DNA of 64,000 nt, from the NCBI GenBank assembly GCA_963971425.1, contig OZ020525.1:12840187-12904186 (forward strand). The letters are read 5' to 3'. The stretch comes from Bryoerythrophyllum caledonicum. Lineage: Eukaryota; Streptophyta; Bryopsida; Pottiales; Pottiaceae. Made by a program: the position numbers and the translations under genes. Under the pieces are notes generated by a model, which made no database searches, was not told the DNA's origin, and saw nothing but the letters and a program-made list of their open reading frames with translations. Of the stretch, positions 24,953 through 38,236 are shown one piece after another; position 1 is the first letter of the stretch, and every line of letters begins with the position of its first letter.

Positions 24953-25683
24953 TTAACCCCTGAGGATCAAAGGAGCCAAAAAGTGGCTTCTCTGATGACA
25001 TTTCAAGGACAATAATTGATGTGAATGTTCGTTTTCCATTCAATTCGTTTTTGGAGAGTTCATTGAATGTGTACGTAATAGATGATGATGAAACTTGCCT
25101 CATTGAGGTAGTCATGTTTTATCTGGAGAAGAAAATCTTTGTGACATGGATCTCAATGTAGTGTATTTTAGAGACTTCTAGTTTTTGCTCTAACAGACTT
25201 TGAGTAATTTGAATGATACTTTTCGAATTTGAGTCCAACTCATGAAACGAAGTTTATGAAGTCTAGTTTCTATTCCAATTTAAAATTTTGAAAAATACAT
25301 AAAAGTGAACAAGTTATTGCAATTTGAACTTTGGGCCTATAACCATGGTTGACCGATTTACTAATCTTAGATGAACACGGAAGTTTCATCTATCTCCAAG
25401 TTTTGGCATTGTCATGTTCCACTTGCTGAAATTTTTAGAATATTTAAGCATACTTTGTATTTGATATGAATTTTCTTCACTTTTGCTTCCAAAAACCACA
25501 ATAAATATAAGTTTTTACCAAGAAAATTTGCAATTTTTGTTACATAAGCAAGACATGTGATCTCATAAGTGAAACCAAAAAAAAAAAAGTTTCCACAATG
25601 TATTTAATGAAGAAATAGAGCACCCAATGGAATGGAAATTGGGATTGATGCCACGATCACAGGCTCTATCCTTTAGGGGTTAA
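24953..25683. mobile_element. TTAA-flanked non-autonomous element downstream of CSA
   Basis: TTAA at 24953-24956 and 25680-25683 flank inverted ends CCCCTGAGGATCAAAG and CTATCCTTTAGGGG. The duplicated copy at 61124-61856 keeps both ends, so it was present before the segmental duplication. Confidence 0.6.
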
Positions 25684-26492
25684 CCACCTACCAATATTCT
25701 CAACGGCTAATGTGGGCATTTATGAGGAGCAAATTGTGCCTAAGGTGATCATGAGCATTTGTATAGATTTGCTTGAATGTCATCTATTTGCATACCCCGC
25801 TTTCTCGACTAATTTAATACCAAGAACAATTTTTTATTTATGCTTTAGGTAGCTGCACTTTAGATAAATGAGTGAATATTTTCTTTAAAGAGTGAAGGAG
25901 AAAATTGAAGAAATGACAAGCAATAAAAGATCTTGCCAATGGCAATTTTCCCAGGTTAAAGTTTACAAATTTGTCATAATTACAGTATGCTAGAAGAAGA
26001 TTGACTTCTTTGAAAGTTGACAGAGCTATTTTGCTTCCTTTTAAAGACTATTTCTTGGGCTCTCTTTTGTGCCTTTCCTTGGATATTATATTTACAAAGA
26101 ACCATTGATTAAGAAATATATGAAAAATAGAAGGATTAGGCTTGACCAATCACAATTCAAGTAATATCAAAGAATATGTAAACACACAAACTTTTAACAT
26201 GAATTTGGAAAAGTATAAAATGTGTATTTTTATATATTTTATATTCTTGTCGTAAAAGAAATATTTTGCTCAAAATTAAGATATCATTTAAATGAAAGAA
26301 ATATAAAGTGCAATAAATCAAGTATGATATACAAAAGTTATAGCCTTCAAAGTTAAAGATGTTTTGGGAAGAAAGAATTGGATGCTCATAGGGCTCATGA
26401 AGGCTAAATACTTATGTTCATAAATAGATTTCTATAAGATTAAATTGATAAAAGCTTTTCGAAGCCAAGTTCACCTATTCATATCTTTAATA

Positions 26493-26914
26493 TCTACCTA
26501 TATAATAAGCGACAGTCTGTCCGTCCGCCGCTCCCGATCACGTGACCTCTCTTTCTTGATTTTGACCTCTTGATGTGAAGGGTGAGGCACGGTGATGCAC
26601 TCTTCTTGAGTCTTGATATTAGGTAGTAACCTAATGACTCTTGATTTTGACCTCTTGATGTGAAGGGTTTTCTCCTATATTAGGCAAGTGATACTTATGT
26701 GCACAAAGGGTCGATCAAAATGCAAATGTAAAGCAAAAGTACTTTATCTTTGGAGTGGATTTAAACTAGGGTAACGTTTACATCCACTCCAAATAAGTAC
26801 TTTTCCATTTAGATTCGATTTGAACTTATAGGTTTTAAAATACAAAACATACAAACGTAATTTTAACACACCATCCTCCCCTCTCCCCGTCAGGACAACG
26901 GGTACTAACCCTAG
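26493..26914 (+). mobile_element. Non-autonomous Helitron, 422 bp, with a precise empty site
   Basis: Starts TCTACCTATATAATAAG and ends GGTACTAACCCTAG, preceded by a 3' hairpin CCCGT-CAGGACA-ACGGG. It lies between A and T with no target duplication. These are the standard Helitron hallmarks: 5' TC, a subterminal hairpin, 3' CTAG and AT insertion. The duplicate at about 62640 reads straight across the junction (TTTAATA then TATCTTAT), giving the exact empty site. Inside, a 28-bp word beginning TTGATTTTGACCTCTTGATG occurs twice (about 26556 and 26641). No helicase is encoded. Confidence 0.92.
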
Positions 26915-27588
26915 TATCTTATAATGAACGAAGATATGTTCCAATCAATACCAAGTTTTAATACAATATATATACTACAATCAAATATTTTTCTAGCTCT
27001 AATTTTGTCTACCAATTCTTACATTAATTTCAAACAATCTTTTCTATACTTTTTCTTAGATCAATCATTAAGTAAGATATCTCTATAATACTTCATGATG
27101 TTTTCTATTCTTTTTAACCTCTTAAATGAATTTTGTAAAAATTACTCCAATAGAATCATATTTTTTATCCACGTCATTGCTACCAACATCTCCTTTTTCA
27201 ATTAAGAAGGTATGAAGTATACAACATGTTTTAAGCGTTGTTGAACCAAAGTCTATTTTTACATTCAACTTTTGTAATATTCACAATATTTTGTAACATT
27301 CTCAGTTTGTATCAGTCATTTGAAGAACTTCAAAAGCATTATCAATAATAACTCAACTAGCTTTCCACCTTCTATAAAAAAAATTGGGTTCTCCACTTTT
27401 AATAGAATTAAAACATCTTATTAATCCTATGCATTAGGAAAAGGAGAATCACTAAGCAAATTAGATTGTATTCATTTATCATTTACCTTATAAAGTTCAT
27501 TATGGAAAATTCTTCAAGATAAAACACTTTTACATGATCAAGACAATTTGAAGTAAACAATACTATGGCAACCTCTTGGTGCTTGTTT

Positions 27589-28358
27589 ATGAAAAATTTA
27601 ATATTGCCGCCTATAAATACAACACCTTGTAACAATTTGGAGTGATACTTCAATCAATTGATATTGATGGCAAAAACTTGTTGCATATTTGGCTTCTGTC
27701 AATTGCTCACCCTATGTATAATATTCCACGTAAATTTTGAGATCTTAACATTATGTCCTGTAATTAATCACCTTCAAAAATCCATAAATTATAGAAATAT
27801 TTTATTAATACTTTGCAAATTTTGTGGATGAACATTGAAATTAGATGTGGTAGCAATTGATATATCTTGGTCATAACCAACAATGTACACGGAGTCTTAC
27901 GTATTCTAACTTGTGTAATATGATTGTGAAGACTTTATCATTGAGAATTGGGTTTTTCATGAATATTTCTTGTTTGGTAGTAGATGCATGCAATATTTCT
28001 ACAAGTTATATAATTATCTATAAATCATCTTAAAGTTGACAGCAATAAAGAAAAAAGAAAAAGACTCTGGTCTCGAAGGGCCGACTTGAATAAAGTGTTT
28101 GTTTGTTCCACTACTAAGTCCATGTCTACCGGACATGATGTAGTAGTATGGAACTACTCCCCCCTCTTGAGGGTAGACCAATAAAGAAAAATGTTAGGTT
28201 TGCGCATTCAATTTATTGTGCAATTTTTTTGGGTCAATAGTGTAACCATATATGTACATCAAAAAGATAACATTGTGGTTTGGGAACATAGAAGAACATA
28301 CATGAAAATGAAAGGAACATGCATTTATCATTGTCATCTACAATTTTTTTTTGTCTTC

Positions 28359-28424
<66 letters not shown>

Positions 28425-30024
28425 ATTAACCAGATAATTATAATGCTTAAGGCTAGGTCTAGTTATTCTTGCTATCGTTACTAGTGCCATTTTGAAAATG
28501 CTATACTTCTCAAATACCTCTAAATATTGGTGTATGACAAACTAACATCTTGTATATTGGAATGGTATAAAATCTAAAACTTTTGTAACACAATCTTTTG
28601 ACACCAAGTGAAGTCAAAGTTTGTTGATCCTTTAAATGTACGGTAGAAGAAAAAGGTATTTCTGCATTTCAACACTATCATCTTTCAATACGTACGGTCA
28701 AAGTTTATGAAATTTTTTATGCATGAGAATTAAGCAATATAGACTAAAATCTTACGATTGGAGATGGAAATAATGATTTTATTTTCTTTTTACTCTATGT
28801 ACTAAAATGAATAGTATTGAAGTGATTTTGGTGAGAGATAGTTAAGGAATTTCAAAGGCTAATTATTAGAATCCTAAAGGACATGGGACTTATTAGATGG
28901 ACATGCAAATAGGCAAACACATGAAGTTGTATTTTCATTAAAACAACAACTGCTTGATTTTGATCATTCAAAATATGATTAGCATGGTGAATAGCTTAAA
29001 AATAAGTGTTTATGCTCATTATTATATTCAAATTCATAAAACCAATATTAAAGTATAAAATTGAATTTGAGAATGAACTCAACTCTTCAAAAAAAAATTA
29101 TTGTATAAATTGAATCTAAATCTAGACCTTAGAAATTGACAAGCGCACTCTATAAATCTAATTTTCCTTTTAATGTTATTACATTATTTTATATAAGTTA
29201 CTATGAACATGTTGAACTAAAGAAGTGAATCTTAATTTCAAGAGGGCATAAGGTAGGAGCACCCAAAATCGCGCCAGACCCTGAATCGCCACCTATAGAT
29301 TGATCCAAACTTGTGCACTGGTTACCTAGGTTTGGACTGTAGTTATAATTAGGCGATTTGAGCACATGTACAAATTACTGCAGGGTCATTTGTGTGTGAT
29401 TTTGGCAAATATGTAGATTGCCAAAATGATGACGGGTGTGGTAAATGCAAACACTTTGGTGGCTACTTTGTGGATGGTAGATGGCAAGCTCTAAAGTAGT
29501 AAAAGGGCACTTCAAGAGTTAGGTGAGGTTGCAATTACTGACCACCACTTCTTACTTTCAAGTACTTGAACAAACCATTCTAGAAGTGGAAAAACGATAA
29601 TTTAACTGCACCAAATTTATATTCCCTCCATTGCATTTTGGTAAATTTTCCACGAGAAATTTCATGATTTTGCAAAGGTTTCATTGATTGCAATTTTTTT
29701 TAAATTTTTTTTTTTGGTAAAATTGGAATACCATGATAATGCACATTCACTACTAACTACAGCGTTGTCAAGGGCGATTTCAGCATGGAGGTATGATCTA
29801 AGCAGTTGAACTTGCAAATTGCCAAGGGATTATTGTAGCGGATATGAAGTTACTGCAACTGATCCAAGGGAAAATCAAAGGCGACGCCTGAAACTACAGT
29901 GCAGTTCATTACACCGCTTAGAACCTCCAAGTGACTTATCAGCGGGAGGGAGTGAGTCTCCACCTGCATGAGTCCAAGAGCACATGGAATTTTATTGAGC
30001 TCATCCATTTGGTGTCCAGTGACT
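27589..30024. other. AT-rich intergenic DNA
   Basis: No gene is seen. It contains the AT microsatellite at 28362-28428. About 28590-28860 is a reverse-orientation relative of the repeat family seen at 45780 and 48640, sharing GACACCAAGTGAAGTCAAAGT and GTACGGTCAAAG. The words TACCGGACATGATG..GGGTAGACCAATAAAG near 28130-28185 look like the tail of a retroelement. The rest is poly-A and poly-T rich. Confidence 0.5.
28362..28428. repeat. AT dinucleotide microsatellite
   Basis: An almost uninterrupted run of alternating A and T, with one TATTATAT break near 28413. It produces spurious Ile-Tyr frames. Confidence 0.97.
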
Positions 30025-30322
30025 GCGAGTGAGCAAGAGAATGCATGGCAGAGGCTGATCTTGTAGTGCCGGTGAATGAGCTCCGAGGCAGCTGTCAATG
30101 TGCATAGTCCAGTCGACGTGCATAGAGTTCATGAACGTGAGGGCCGATGTGCACCTAGGTCACTGAATGTGAATGTGAGTGAGCTGGAGAAAGCATGGCA
30201 GTGACTGATCCTAGGTTACGGTGAATGAGATGTACGTAAGTTGTCGATGTGCACAGTCCAGTCGACGTGCACAAAGTGAGTGAACGTGAGGGTCGATGTG
30301 CACCATATGCAGAGTGCACAGA
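30025..30322 (+). repeat. Tandem duplication, ~149-bp period
   Basis: Two units share GAGTGAGC, GCATGGCAG, GGTGAATGAG, AGTCCAGTCGACGTGCA, GAACGTGAGGG and CGATGTGCACC in the same order. The anchor CCAGTCGACG occurs at 30109 and 30258. No coding role is evident. Confidence 0.75.
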
Positions 30323-30825
30323 ATGTCCCGGAGCATGTGCACACAGTGAATTGGATCAACGCTGATCAGACTGAGCCCGGAGAACTCACTTGCGGTGCAC
30401 AGGAGCCACTCGCCAGGCTGTGATTGCAAGCACCCCGTAAGCTCTCTCGGACTGGCAGCGCACGCAAGTCACATGTGGTTTGAATTTCCACGTCGCAGAT
30501 GGAACCAACGAATCGGGAGCTACAACAGCGGGAGGCAGGGGGGGAGAGAGCGAAAGGCGCGGGAGAGGCGCTCGCCGCGTCCAGCGCGTGGATCTCTGGA
30601 GTCTCAGCGGGAGTTAAGGGTATGATGCACCTTAGCTAAGGGCGCGCCCAACAGCCGACACCATCGTTGAGGAGGCAGTTCCGAGGGAATTGCAAGCACC
30701 CTGTGGGTGACCTGGGAAGCCAAAACGCCGTAGATTTTTGAAAAATGGCAATTGGACCTCGCAGCAGTTTGAGAGAGCATGCCCATGGCTCAACATTATG
30801 ACGGAAGCAGGGTAGGCAATCTATC

Positions 30826-31990
30826 ATGACACCAAGTGAGGAGGACCTATTAGTGAAATACATTCATGACATGGCAACTCGCGGATTTCCACTGACATGG
30901 CTGCAATTGAAAATCAAAGTAGGGAGCATCGTGGAAGGGAGGCCAAATCCATTTAGTGAGGGCATCCTGAGAAATAGTTGGGTGCGTTGGTTTAAGAAAC
31001 AACATCCAGATATTGTGCTGCGAAGCGCACAGAAGCTGGAGCAAGTACGGGCCAGGGTGCTATGCCCGGAGAAGTGGCTAGATCACTTCATGAACCAGGT
31101 AGAGAAGGGGTGGGGGGTGTCACCATCAAATCGCCATCTTCTAATACTAGACGGACATAACTCTCACGTCACTCTAGATGTGATTGTGAAAGCAGGAAGG
31201 TCAGGCATAGACATGCTCACACTCCCCTCACATACTTTCCACGCTTGACAACCTCTAGACATTAGCTACTTCAAAACCCTCAAACAAGCATTTCGCATCT
31301 GTAGAGATGTTTGGACGATGGGCAATAGAGACAAGGGTGCAACAAAGGCTATTCTAGCAGGTTGGGTGTGTAACGCACTCAAGAAAGCATTCACAGAAAA
31401 AAAACATCCAAAGCGGCTTCAGATCCACCGTAATCTACCCGTTGAACCCGAACGCCATGGACTCAAAATATGGACCCTTGGAAGTGTTTGCGGACACCAT
31501 GGACACGCAAGATGAAGAAGAGAAGAACTATGACGTCGTGCTAGAAGAGTTCATGGAAGATCCATTCTCTGACGTCGAAGAGTGCTCTGAATCCCATGTG
31601 GACATTGACTGTGGCAGTGACTGCAAGCCAGGAGCTCCACTCGCTGGCCAAGGCGACGCGGTGTTGAGCCGGGAGCATAGGCGACGGAGCATCTGCGACC
31701 AGCTGCACCTCCCCATCGTGCCTGCGAGGCCGCAGAAGAAGAGGCGTGGTGAGACTTACGTGGACTACTCCAAGTCTATCAACCTAACAGATGACAGCCA
31801 CGTCCAGGATCTCAAGCGAATTGTTGCGCAGCGAGCTGTAGCAGCGGAAGTTGTTGAGATTGCAAGGACCAAGGCCAGCGAGCGGAAAAAGAAGTGTGAG
31901 CAAGAGAAAAAACTCAAAGTAGCAAGGCAAGCTAAGAAGTCCGAACAGAGAGGCATGAAAAGAGACTTGAAGAGTACAGGGAAGGTGTGA
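30826..31990 (+). pseudogene. Decayed pogo/CENP-B-like (Tc1-mariner) transposase
   Basis: The first ~95 codons match the DNA-binding HTH region of CENP-B/pogo-type transposases (EEDLLVKYIHDMATRGFP.. and ..NSWVRWFKKQHPDI). It then jumps directly to the second half of the DDE_1 domain: LLILDGHNSHVT, LPSHTFHA, then QPLDISYFKTLK. The middle of the catalytic domain, with its first Asp, is missing. A TGA at about 31246-31248 replaces the usual Leu between HA and QPLD. One extra A in an A8 run near 31397-31404 shifts the frame. After the shift the C-terminal tail resumes (YPLNPNAM..) and runs to 31990 as a charged, Lys/Arg-rich region. It has three independent lesions, so it cannot make an active enzyme. 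Confidence 0.85.
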
Positions 31991-32791
31991 AGAATGTTGG
32001 GTGGGGAAATCGCTTGCAGGAGATCATGAAGTCGTAGAGGGCTCCTCCTTCAGGTTTACACCGCACCCCATACTGCGGCATTGTCCCTCCAATCTGCATG
32101 TGGAACCAGCGAGTTGCAAAGTTAAGATGGGAATTGAAGAAACAAAAACAAAGCACAAGCGTAGTGGCGCTACTAGCTCAATTGCCATGGACACGACAAT
32201 AGTATTCATCGCATCCACCTGTAAAATGAAGCGTGGCTGGCACCAAATCTTGCGAGCTCCATCTGCAGAGAGTTCACCACAGCTGCTGCGAAGAGGTTTT
32301 GGCTTGGCCGGAGCGGGAGAAGCAGATGCACATCGGGAGGGGCAGGCAGTAGATCATTGCGGCACGACATTCTTTGACTTCAAAAAGCTCCGACGTAGCT
32401 GCATGGATTAGCTCTAGCTGGGAGCGCGGAAATTGCATGCCAGCTTAGGACCACCGGCGAATGTTGCTCGCAGTTGGCACGCTGCTGAGGTGGATACCCA
32501 ATCCCGTTCCTGACAGGCCAAATGGCAAAATGCCAGCCAGCTCGCAGTCAGTTTTTGCTTTTTCCCTACGTAGTTTCAAGTCAAAGGGATAGCTTGACTG
32601 CTGCAGCTCCTCGCGATTTGGTTGCTTTAGCACCATTCATTTTATCACCCTCACAGTGTTCACTGTAGTTACATGCAACTCCATTTTCCACAGACTACAA
32701 TGACCATTGTAAACATCATTCTGCCACTTTCTTGAACTTGTTTATTGCTTGTGGGTGGATGTCGTGACTACATCTCTGAATTTTGTGCACA

Positions 32792-33076
32792 GAATTACAC
32801 TAAACATCGCATTTAGTGTCGTCTACACTAAATACAAACCCTTACACTAAATGTAAGAATCACAATTAGTGTAATGACACAACATTACACTAAATGTGAA
32901 ACATTACACTATGTGAATTGTAGTAAAAATGGGAGTTTTTTTTTTTACTTGTGCACAATTAGTGTATGAAAAAGCTTGCCGCAGCTAACACTAATTGTGA
33001 ACTTGTTCGCAAATAGTGTAGTAGGATAATTACACTATTTGTGTGACTACACTTAATGCGATGTTTAGTGTAGTGG
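32792..33076. mobile_element. Palindromic MITE dense in TACACTA / TAGTGTA
   Basis: The inverted ends are ACACTAAACATCGCATT at the left and AATGCGATGTTTAGTGT at the right. More than a dozen copies of TACACTAA or TTAGTGTA, in both orientations, fill the interior, so the whole element can fold. No open frame belongs to it. Confidence 0.75.
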
Positions 33077-33235
33077 ACCCATTAAACAATTCCGAAAGAC
33101 CTATACTGTACTCTACAAAGCCCTATAACTCACTCAATTTGTCATGGAATGGGTTGGTTCCACTTCACCCAAACTACTTGCAACTTTCCCCACAGACTCA
33201 CTACTTTATTTTCCTTATTTCAACATTGTAAATAC

Positions 33236-33469
33236 CGTACCCTACGATCAGTTTCGGCAGGCAAGTGCCGAAGCATTTTTTTTGGTCACATTGATTCGAC
33301 ACAATGGATATCACATAGGAATTGCACGAGTATCACCTAGATCTTGCACGGGTGTCACCTTGGTATTACATAGGTATCGCCTAGCCAAATCTCTTCAAAT
33401 TTCCAAAATTTTGGACAAGTCCCCATTTTGAATTAATTATGTACGAAACTGACCATAGCGTAGGGTACT
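33236..33469. repeat. Short inverted-repeat element
   Basis: GTACCCTACGATCAGTTTC at the left is matched inverted by GAAACTGACCATAGCGTAGGGTAC at the right, apart from an extra few bases on the right arm. Between them a degenerate ~20-bp word (GTATCACCTAG, GTGTCACCTTG, GTATCGCCTAG) repeats. Probably a small non-autonomous transposon. Confidence 0.55.
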
Positions 33470-34094
33470 CTCACCGGTTTAAAGTGGCCATTTTGGATGC
33501 TACTACCTTGGTGTCATGTGACTAAATCATCTAAATTCCGCACTTCCCAAATGAAACAAAAGATGACAAATTTCTACAAGTTGTAAATCAAGATATTAGA
33601 ACTTCATTGATGGTATGCAAAGACCTAATTTCAAGTATTTTTTAAATATTCACATCCAATTTACTAACAAAATTCAACTCATTTTTTAATCTCCTAAAAT
33701 ATAAGCATCAAGATTCAATAAAAGCAATTACAAAACGTTTCAATAAATTAAGCCAATCAATCAAAATTTTAATGAAGACAATACGATGATAAATGAGGTC
33801 AATACTCATAATATCTCTACTTCACAATGCAAACAACTTCATTAAATTTTAGATTTTGTCAACATGATTATATTGAAAGTGGTAAACATCAATGACAACT
33901 CGCAATTTAGAATCATTTAAAATCTCCTAACACCAAACCCACACCTTTCTACCGACCCACTCAAATACAATTCTATCACAACTTCTACATGCACCACTCA
34001 TTCAATTTCCATCATCAATTGTTCCATGCAATTACTAGCACATACTAAGTCATTACAACAACCGCAAGTAATTTCATAAATGATCATATATAAT

Positions 34095-37000
34095 TCAGAG
34101 TCCATTACAACGCTGCATTAGCTTCTGGAACATCTGAATGAATCTCCATCGAGATCTAGTTCTCTCAATCACATCACCACGCCTAATTTCACATCGAGGA
34201 CAGAGTGCTTGAAGTTCATCAAGGTCAACCCCACTCAAACTAGTGCACCTGCTCACAACCACACGAGTCAAAGCAGGCAAAGGCTTGCTACTCTTGAGTA
34301 ACCTCAACTTGGTGCACTCCTCAAGGTTGAGGATCATTAATTCTGGAAACATACCCAAATCAGGCAATTCCTCCATACCACCATCATCTTCAAGACCAGT
34401 TTTTACAACAAGCACATGCAATGAGTGCAAGGTCTCACTAGCGCTCAACCTTAATAGCCCATTACACCTCTCGAGTTGAAGATCCTCTAAACTTGGAAAA
34501 TTAATAAGATCAGGCAGTGTCATCAGACTACTGCAATCCCAAATCAATAGTCTAGTCAATGCATGGATGGGCTCCTGGATTGTCAACCTCCTTAACCTCT
34601 CACATCTCATCAACTCAAGCTTCCTCAAACGTGGAAAGCAACTCAAATCAGGGAGCTCAATTATTCCTTCTAGATTCGAACAAAATAACCAACGCAAGTT
34701 TGAGAAGGCTCCAATGACCATCACATCTTCAAAGATAGGGCACTCGCTGAGTTCCAATCTCTCCAAGGCCACAAGCATCTGACAGTTTGGAACCCTTGGC
34801 TGAACATAATCATCAATTGATGAGCAAAAACTACTACCTTCCATGGCTCCAACTTTAAAGTCCCACTTTCTCAACACATCACAATCGATAACCCCAACGC
34901 ACTTCAATTTAATAAGCCCTTGCAAATCCGGCAACCTTTCCAACAATCTACAACTACGAATTTCAAGATTCTCTAGAGTAGTTGCATTACTCAAAGCACA
35001 AATACTCTTGAATCCACAACCTTGAATCTTCAAAGTTTGTAAACTAATCAACCCCTGGATGTTAGGGAGACTGTCCACACCAAAACAACCCTCTATCCCC
35101 AGATTCTGCAACATCACCAAGTTGTTCAACTCATTCAATCCTTCCAGATCCCATCCATGCGATATTCTTAGTGCTTGCAACTTAGTAAGTTGCCCCAAAC
35201 TAGGCTTCACCATAAGCTCTCGAAAATCAACCTCCACATCCTCCAACGATACCAGAGAATCAAAGCCCAAAAGTGCCTCCACTTGACACCCATGCAAGCG
35301 CAACATGCGGAGATTCTTCAAACTCCTCACATCAAGTGACGATACCGAGTAGGAGAACCCAAAAACCCCCATTTGAAGCTCTTCTAAAGCAACCAAGTCA
35401 CTCAAACTCGACACCTCGTTGATTAACCGGCACTCCCTCAAGTCCAATTTCCTTAGACTTGTCAACTTCCCTAGATTTGGCAATCTCTTTAGACTTCGAC
35501 ATCCCTTAAAACTAAGGTTCTCCAATTCAACCAAGTCACCCACACCAGGGCAACTACGAAACTTGTGGCATTTGATAATATGAAGCACTTGCAAGTTGCT
35601 CAACTTTGTGCTCAACCCTCTCAAGGTGACCACATCAAGACAACAATAAAAAATGGCCACACGCAATGACACCATGCTCTTCATCTCCGGCAACTTGTCA
35701 CCACTATGACAACATAGCTCCAAATGCTCCAACTTCGTCAAATATCCTACTTGTTTTACAACTTTCCCCCAAGATGCATAATAACCCCCAATTGATGCTA
35801 GGCGCAGAGAAACAAGACATCTTGGCAAACTCAAAATGGAAACCTTGCCATCAATGCTCTTGATCTCTAAACTCTTAAGGCATTTAAGTCCAACTAAATC
35901 CAAAACTAGATCATTGTCCAAAGAAGTCTGTGCTGCAACATTGAAAACTGTAACATTGGGAAAATAAGAGAAGTTCACTCTTCCCAAATCACTCCTTGAA
36001 TCAGAGTCTAAAAAGGCCATACGTGCCACATTCTCCCAACAACCCCCAACAGGACATCTCTCCATAAGCTCCACGTTCCTCTTTGCCCCATATACCCAAC
36101 GCCGACATCTTAACTCCTCGGATTGTACTTCCACTTCACAAAACGCACGCCACAAGTCGTGTATGCCAATGCTCATCTCAATGCCATCACCCAAATTTTC
36201 CAAGAGTGATTTCCTTCTCAACCTCTTCAACTGCAACCAACAAACCATACATACACATTCCAATTCATTAAAACATCCACACATTGGGTACCATAAACAA
36301 GACCCATGCAATTTACTCTCCAATCTCCTACATAGAATTCCATGAAGCAAAGCAAGAGTACTAAACAACTTACCCTGAAAACAACATCATCCACACTTAT
36401 TGTGTGAACCATGCCCAACCATTCATATGTGTTCAGCTTGAACTTAGGTTGTCTAAAACTATAATTCCAAGGAACTGTAGGTGATACTAGAAAGAGTGCC
36501 ACATCCATGAATAATAGCTGATCATTCAAAGTCAACATATCATAGCTCTTTCTCAAGATCGAGAATACTTGATGCTCCACTTCTCCTAATTGGTTGAACA
36601 CATCTTTGTCAATCCTATCCAGATGTGCTTCCCACTCTTCCACGTCAATGTAAGCAAGCTGCTTACCCAACACATCAAGTGTCAATGGATGGTAATGGTA
36701 ACCATCATTGCCATTACCTTTCTTGAAATAACATCGCTCCACACAACGCTTCACAACTCCATCATCCACTTCACATCTTGACTCCATTTCATATGATCTA
36801 CAAAACAAAGACCTAGCTTCCTCCGCCTCCAACTCTGGCATTTCCATCACATTGTTGTCCACAAGGTCCCCTCTCACAAGCTTCAAAGTCTCCATACTTC
36901 GCGATGTAACCATCACAATGCTTCCACTTGGCAGCCTTGCCGAAACATAACGCTTCGCCTCTGCAATTGATACTTGGACATCTGACACGTTGTCTACAGC

Positions 37001-38236
37001 AAGGAATATTGGCTCTTTGATTAATCCTCCACTCAGCTTCTGCAATAGCTGCAATTACCGAAGCAACATCGAAAATCATTCCACAAGTAGATTGATGGAG
37101 AATGTACACCACACCACAAATGACCAAACCACAATTGCTTCAAAATTCTTTCTTACCTCATCTTCATTCCATCTATCCAACACCTCACAACTTGTGTCAG
37201 TCAACCTCTTCAATACTTCTCGCAATAGCTCTTCTCGGCCCTTCCTCTCCAATTCCGCATGGCATACTCTTCCATGAAATCTCGTCACATACTCGTTACA
37301 AAGAGCTTTACATATGGAAGTTTTACCAATGCCACCCATCCCATACAATCCTACCAAAACCACTCCTTCACTCTTCTCAACTTCTAGCCTACTGATTTGG
37401 CCTTGAATCACCTGCAATTCAGCTCAATTGTACATATTTCAAACATAGTATCCAACAAAAGGATTACAAGAACACCATAGTGGATACAAAATGGTTCTTT
37501 CACAATATTTGTCAACATTCACTTTCAAGTTTTTCAAAACTTAAGGTTACCAAGTTCATTACACAACCTCTTCTTCAATTCTAAAAATGTCTAGATCATA
37601 CAACAGCTCAATGACACAAACTTCTCAAGAGTTATTCTTACCTCACATAATCGCGACCTCCCTTGTACATGCGAATCTTCAAGCCTTGTATCAAGTGGAA
37701 CCACTCCACATATCACATCAACAATGTCTCTTCGAAACTTCACTTCTCCCATTCCATCATACACCATGCTACTCAATGGCTCCAAATGCTTCAAAGCACC
37801 TTCCCACTCTTGCACGTCAATTCTCTTGTCCTTCAAGGCCAATTCATGCCAACATTCTTGCCATCCATTCCGCATTTGTGCATCACGAAACTCATCAATC
37901 GACAAGCCAAGAAAAACGGGCACAATTTTGAAGCCCGACTCCCTCTTCTTGGCTTCTCTCACCATCGCCACCAACTCTATCATTGTCCACTTCGACCGAG
38001 TGAAGAACTCGTCGGACAGAATCACTACTCCCACTTGACATTGCCGTATTGCTTCAAATATGTGTTGCGGAAAGTTCTCCCCAATTGGCAAGCTATCGCG
38101 GCGCTTGTCAAAGAAAGGCTGCCGATCCCAACGCTCCAAATCCACACATAGTTGCTCAACAAAATCTTTTTGAGCTCCGCTGTGGCTCAGGAATATCTTA
38201 TGCTTTGAATGGAAACCAACATCCCTAGTGTCTTCC
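34095..38236 (-). CDS. TIR-NB-ARC-LRR immune receptor, 5' end unresolved
   Basis: Intracellular receptor that senses pathogens. The exons are 38236-37642 (TIR), 37411-37157 (P-loop), 37048-36374 (rest of NB-ARC) and 36230-34095 (end of ARC plus LRRs), giving about 1,219 residues as seen. The TIR shows KIFLSHSGAQKDFVEQL and SKWTMIELVAM; the Glu of WxxxEL, the NADase catalytic position, is kept. NB-ARC has P-loop GMGGIGKT, kinase-2 LAVDNVSD, MVTSRS, a GLPL-like HPLTLDVLGK and IHD in place of MHD. The LRR region has about 20 units of the type L..L..L.L..C..L..LP. Exon 1 begins in phase 2, so an upstream exon carries the start. A frame at 39176-38886 (MDLVSGCFDKLLRKF..) is a candidate, but no donor gives the right phase. 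Confidence 0.88.

Larger units (their letters stand above)
22983..27588 (+). repeat. Segmental duplication, copy 1 (CSA 3' end plus downstream DNA)
   Basis: From intron 6 of CSA to about 27588 this DNA is repeated in the same order at 41598-41759 plus 59295-63320, at visibly above 90% identity. Copy 1 differs by holding the Helitron at 26493-26914. Copy 2 differs by holding the large transposon at 41760-59294. Beyond the CSA stop, this 3.6 kb has no gene I can support. An open reverse frame at 24738-25115 is not conserved in copy 2. Confidence 0.9.
31991..34094. other. Intergenic DNA with two small inverted-repeat elements
   Basis: 31991-32780 has no recognised gene. 32792-33076 and 33236-33469 are hairpin elements annotated separately. 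33470-34094 is AT-rich and is the downstream flank of the resistance gene. Nothing else is seen. Confidence 0.5.

Noticed and set aside
24738-25115. 125-codon reverse frame downstream of CSA
   Set aside because: The duplicated copy near 60930-61300 has frame-breaking indels, and the frame overlaps a TTAA element. It is not conserved as protein.
28191-28484. 97-codon frame with an Ile-Tyr run
   Set aside because: It is made largely of the AT microsatellite.
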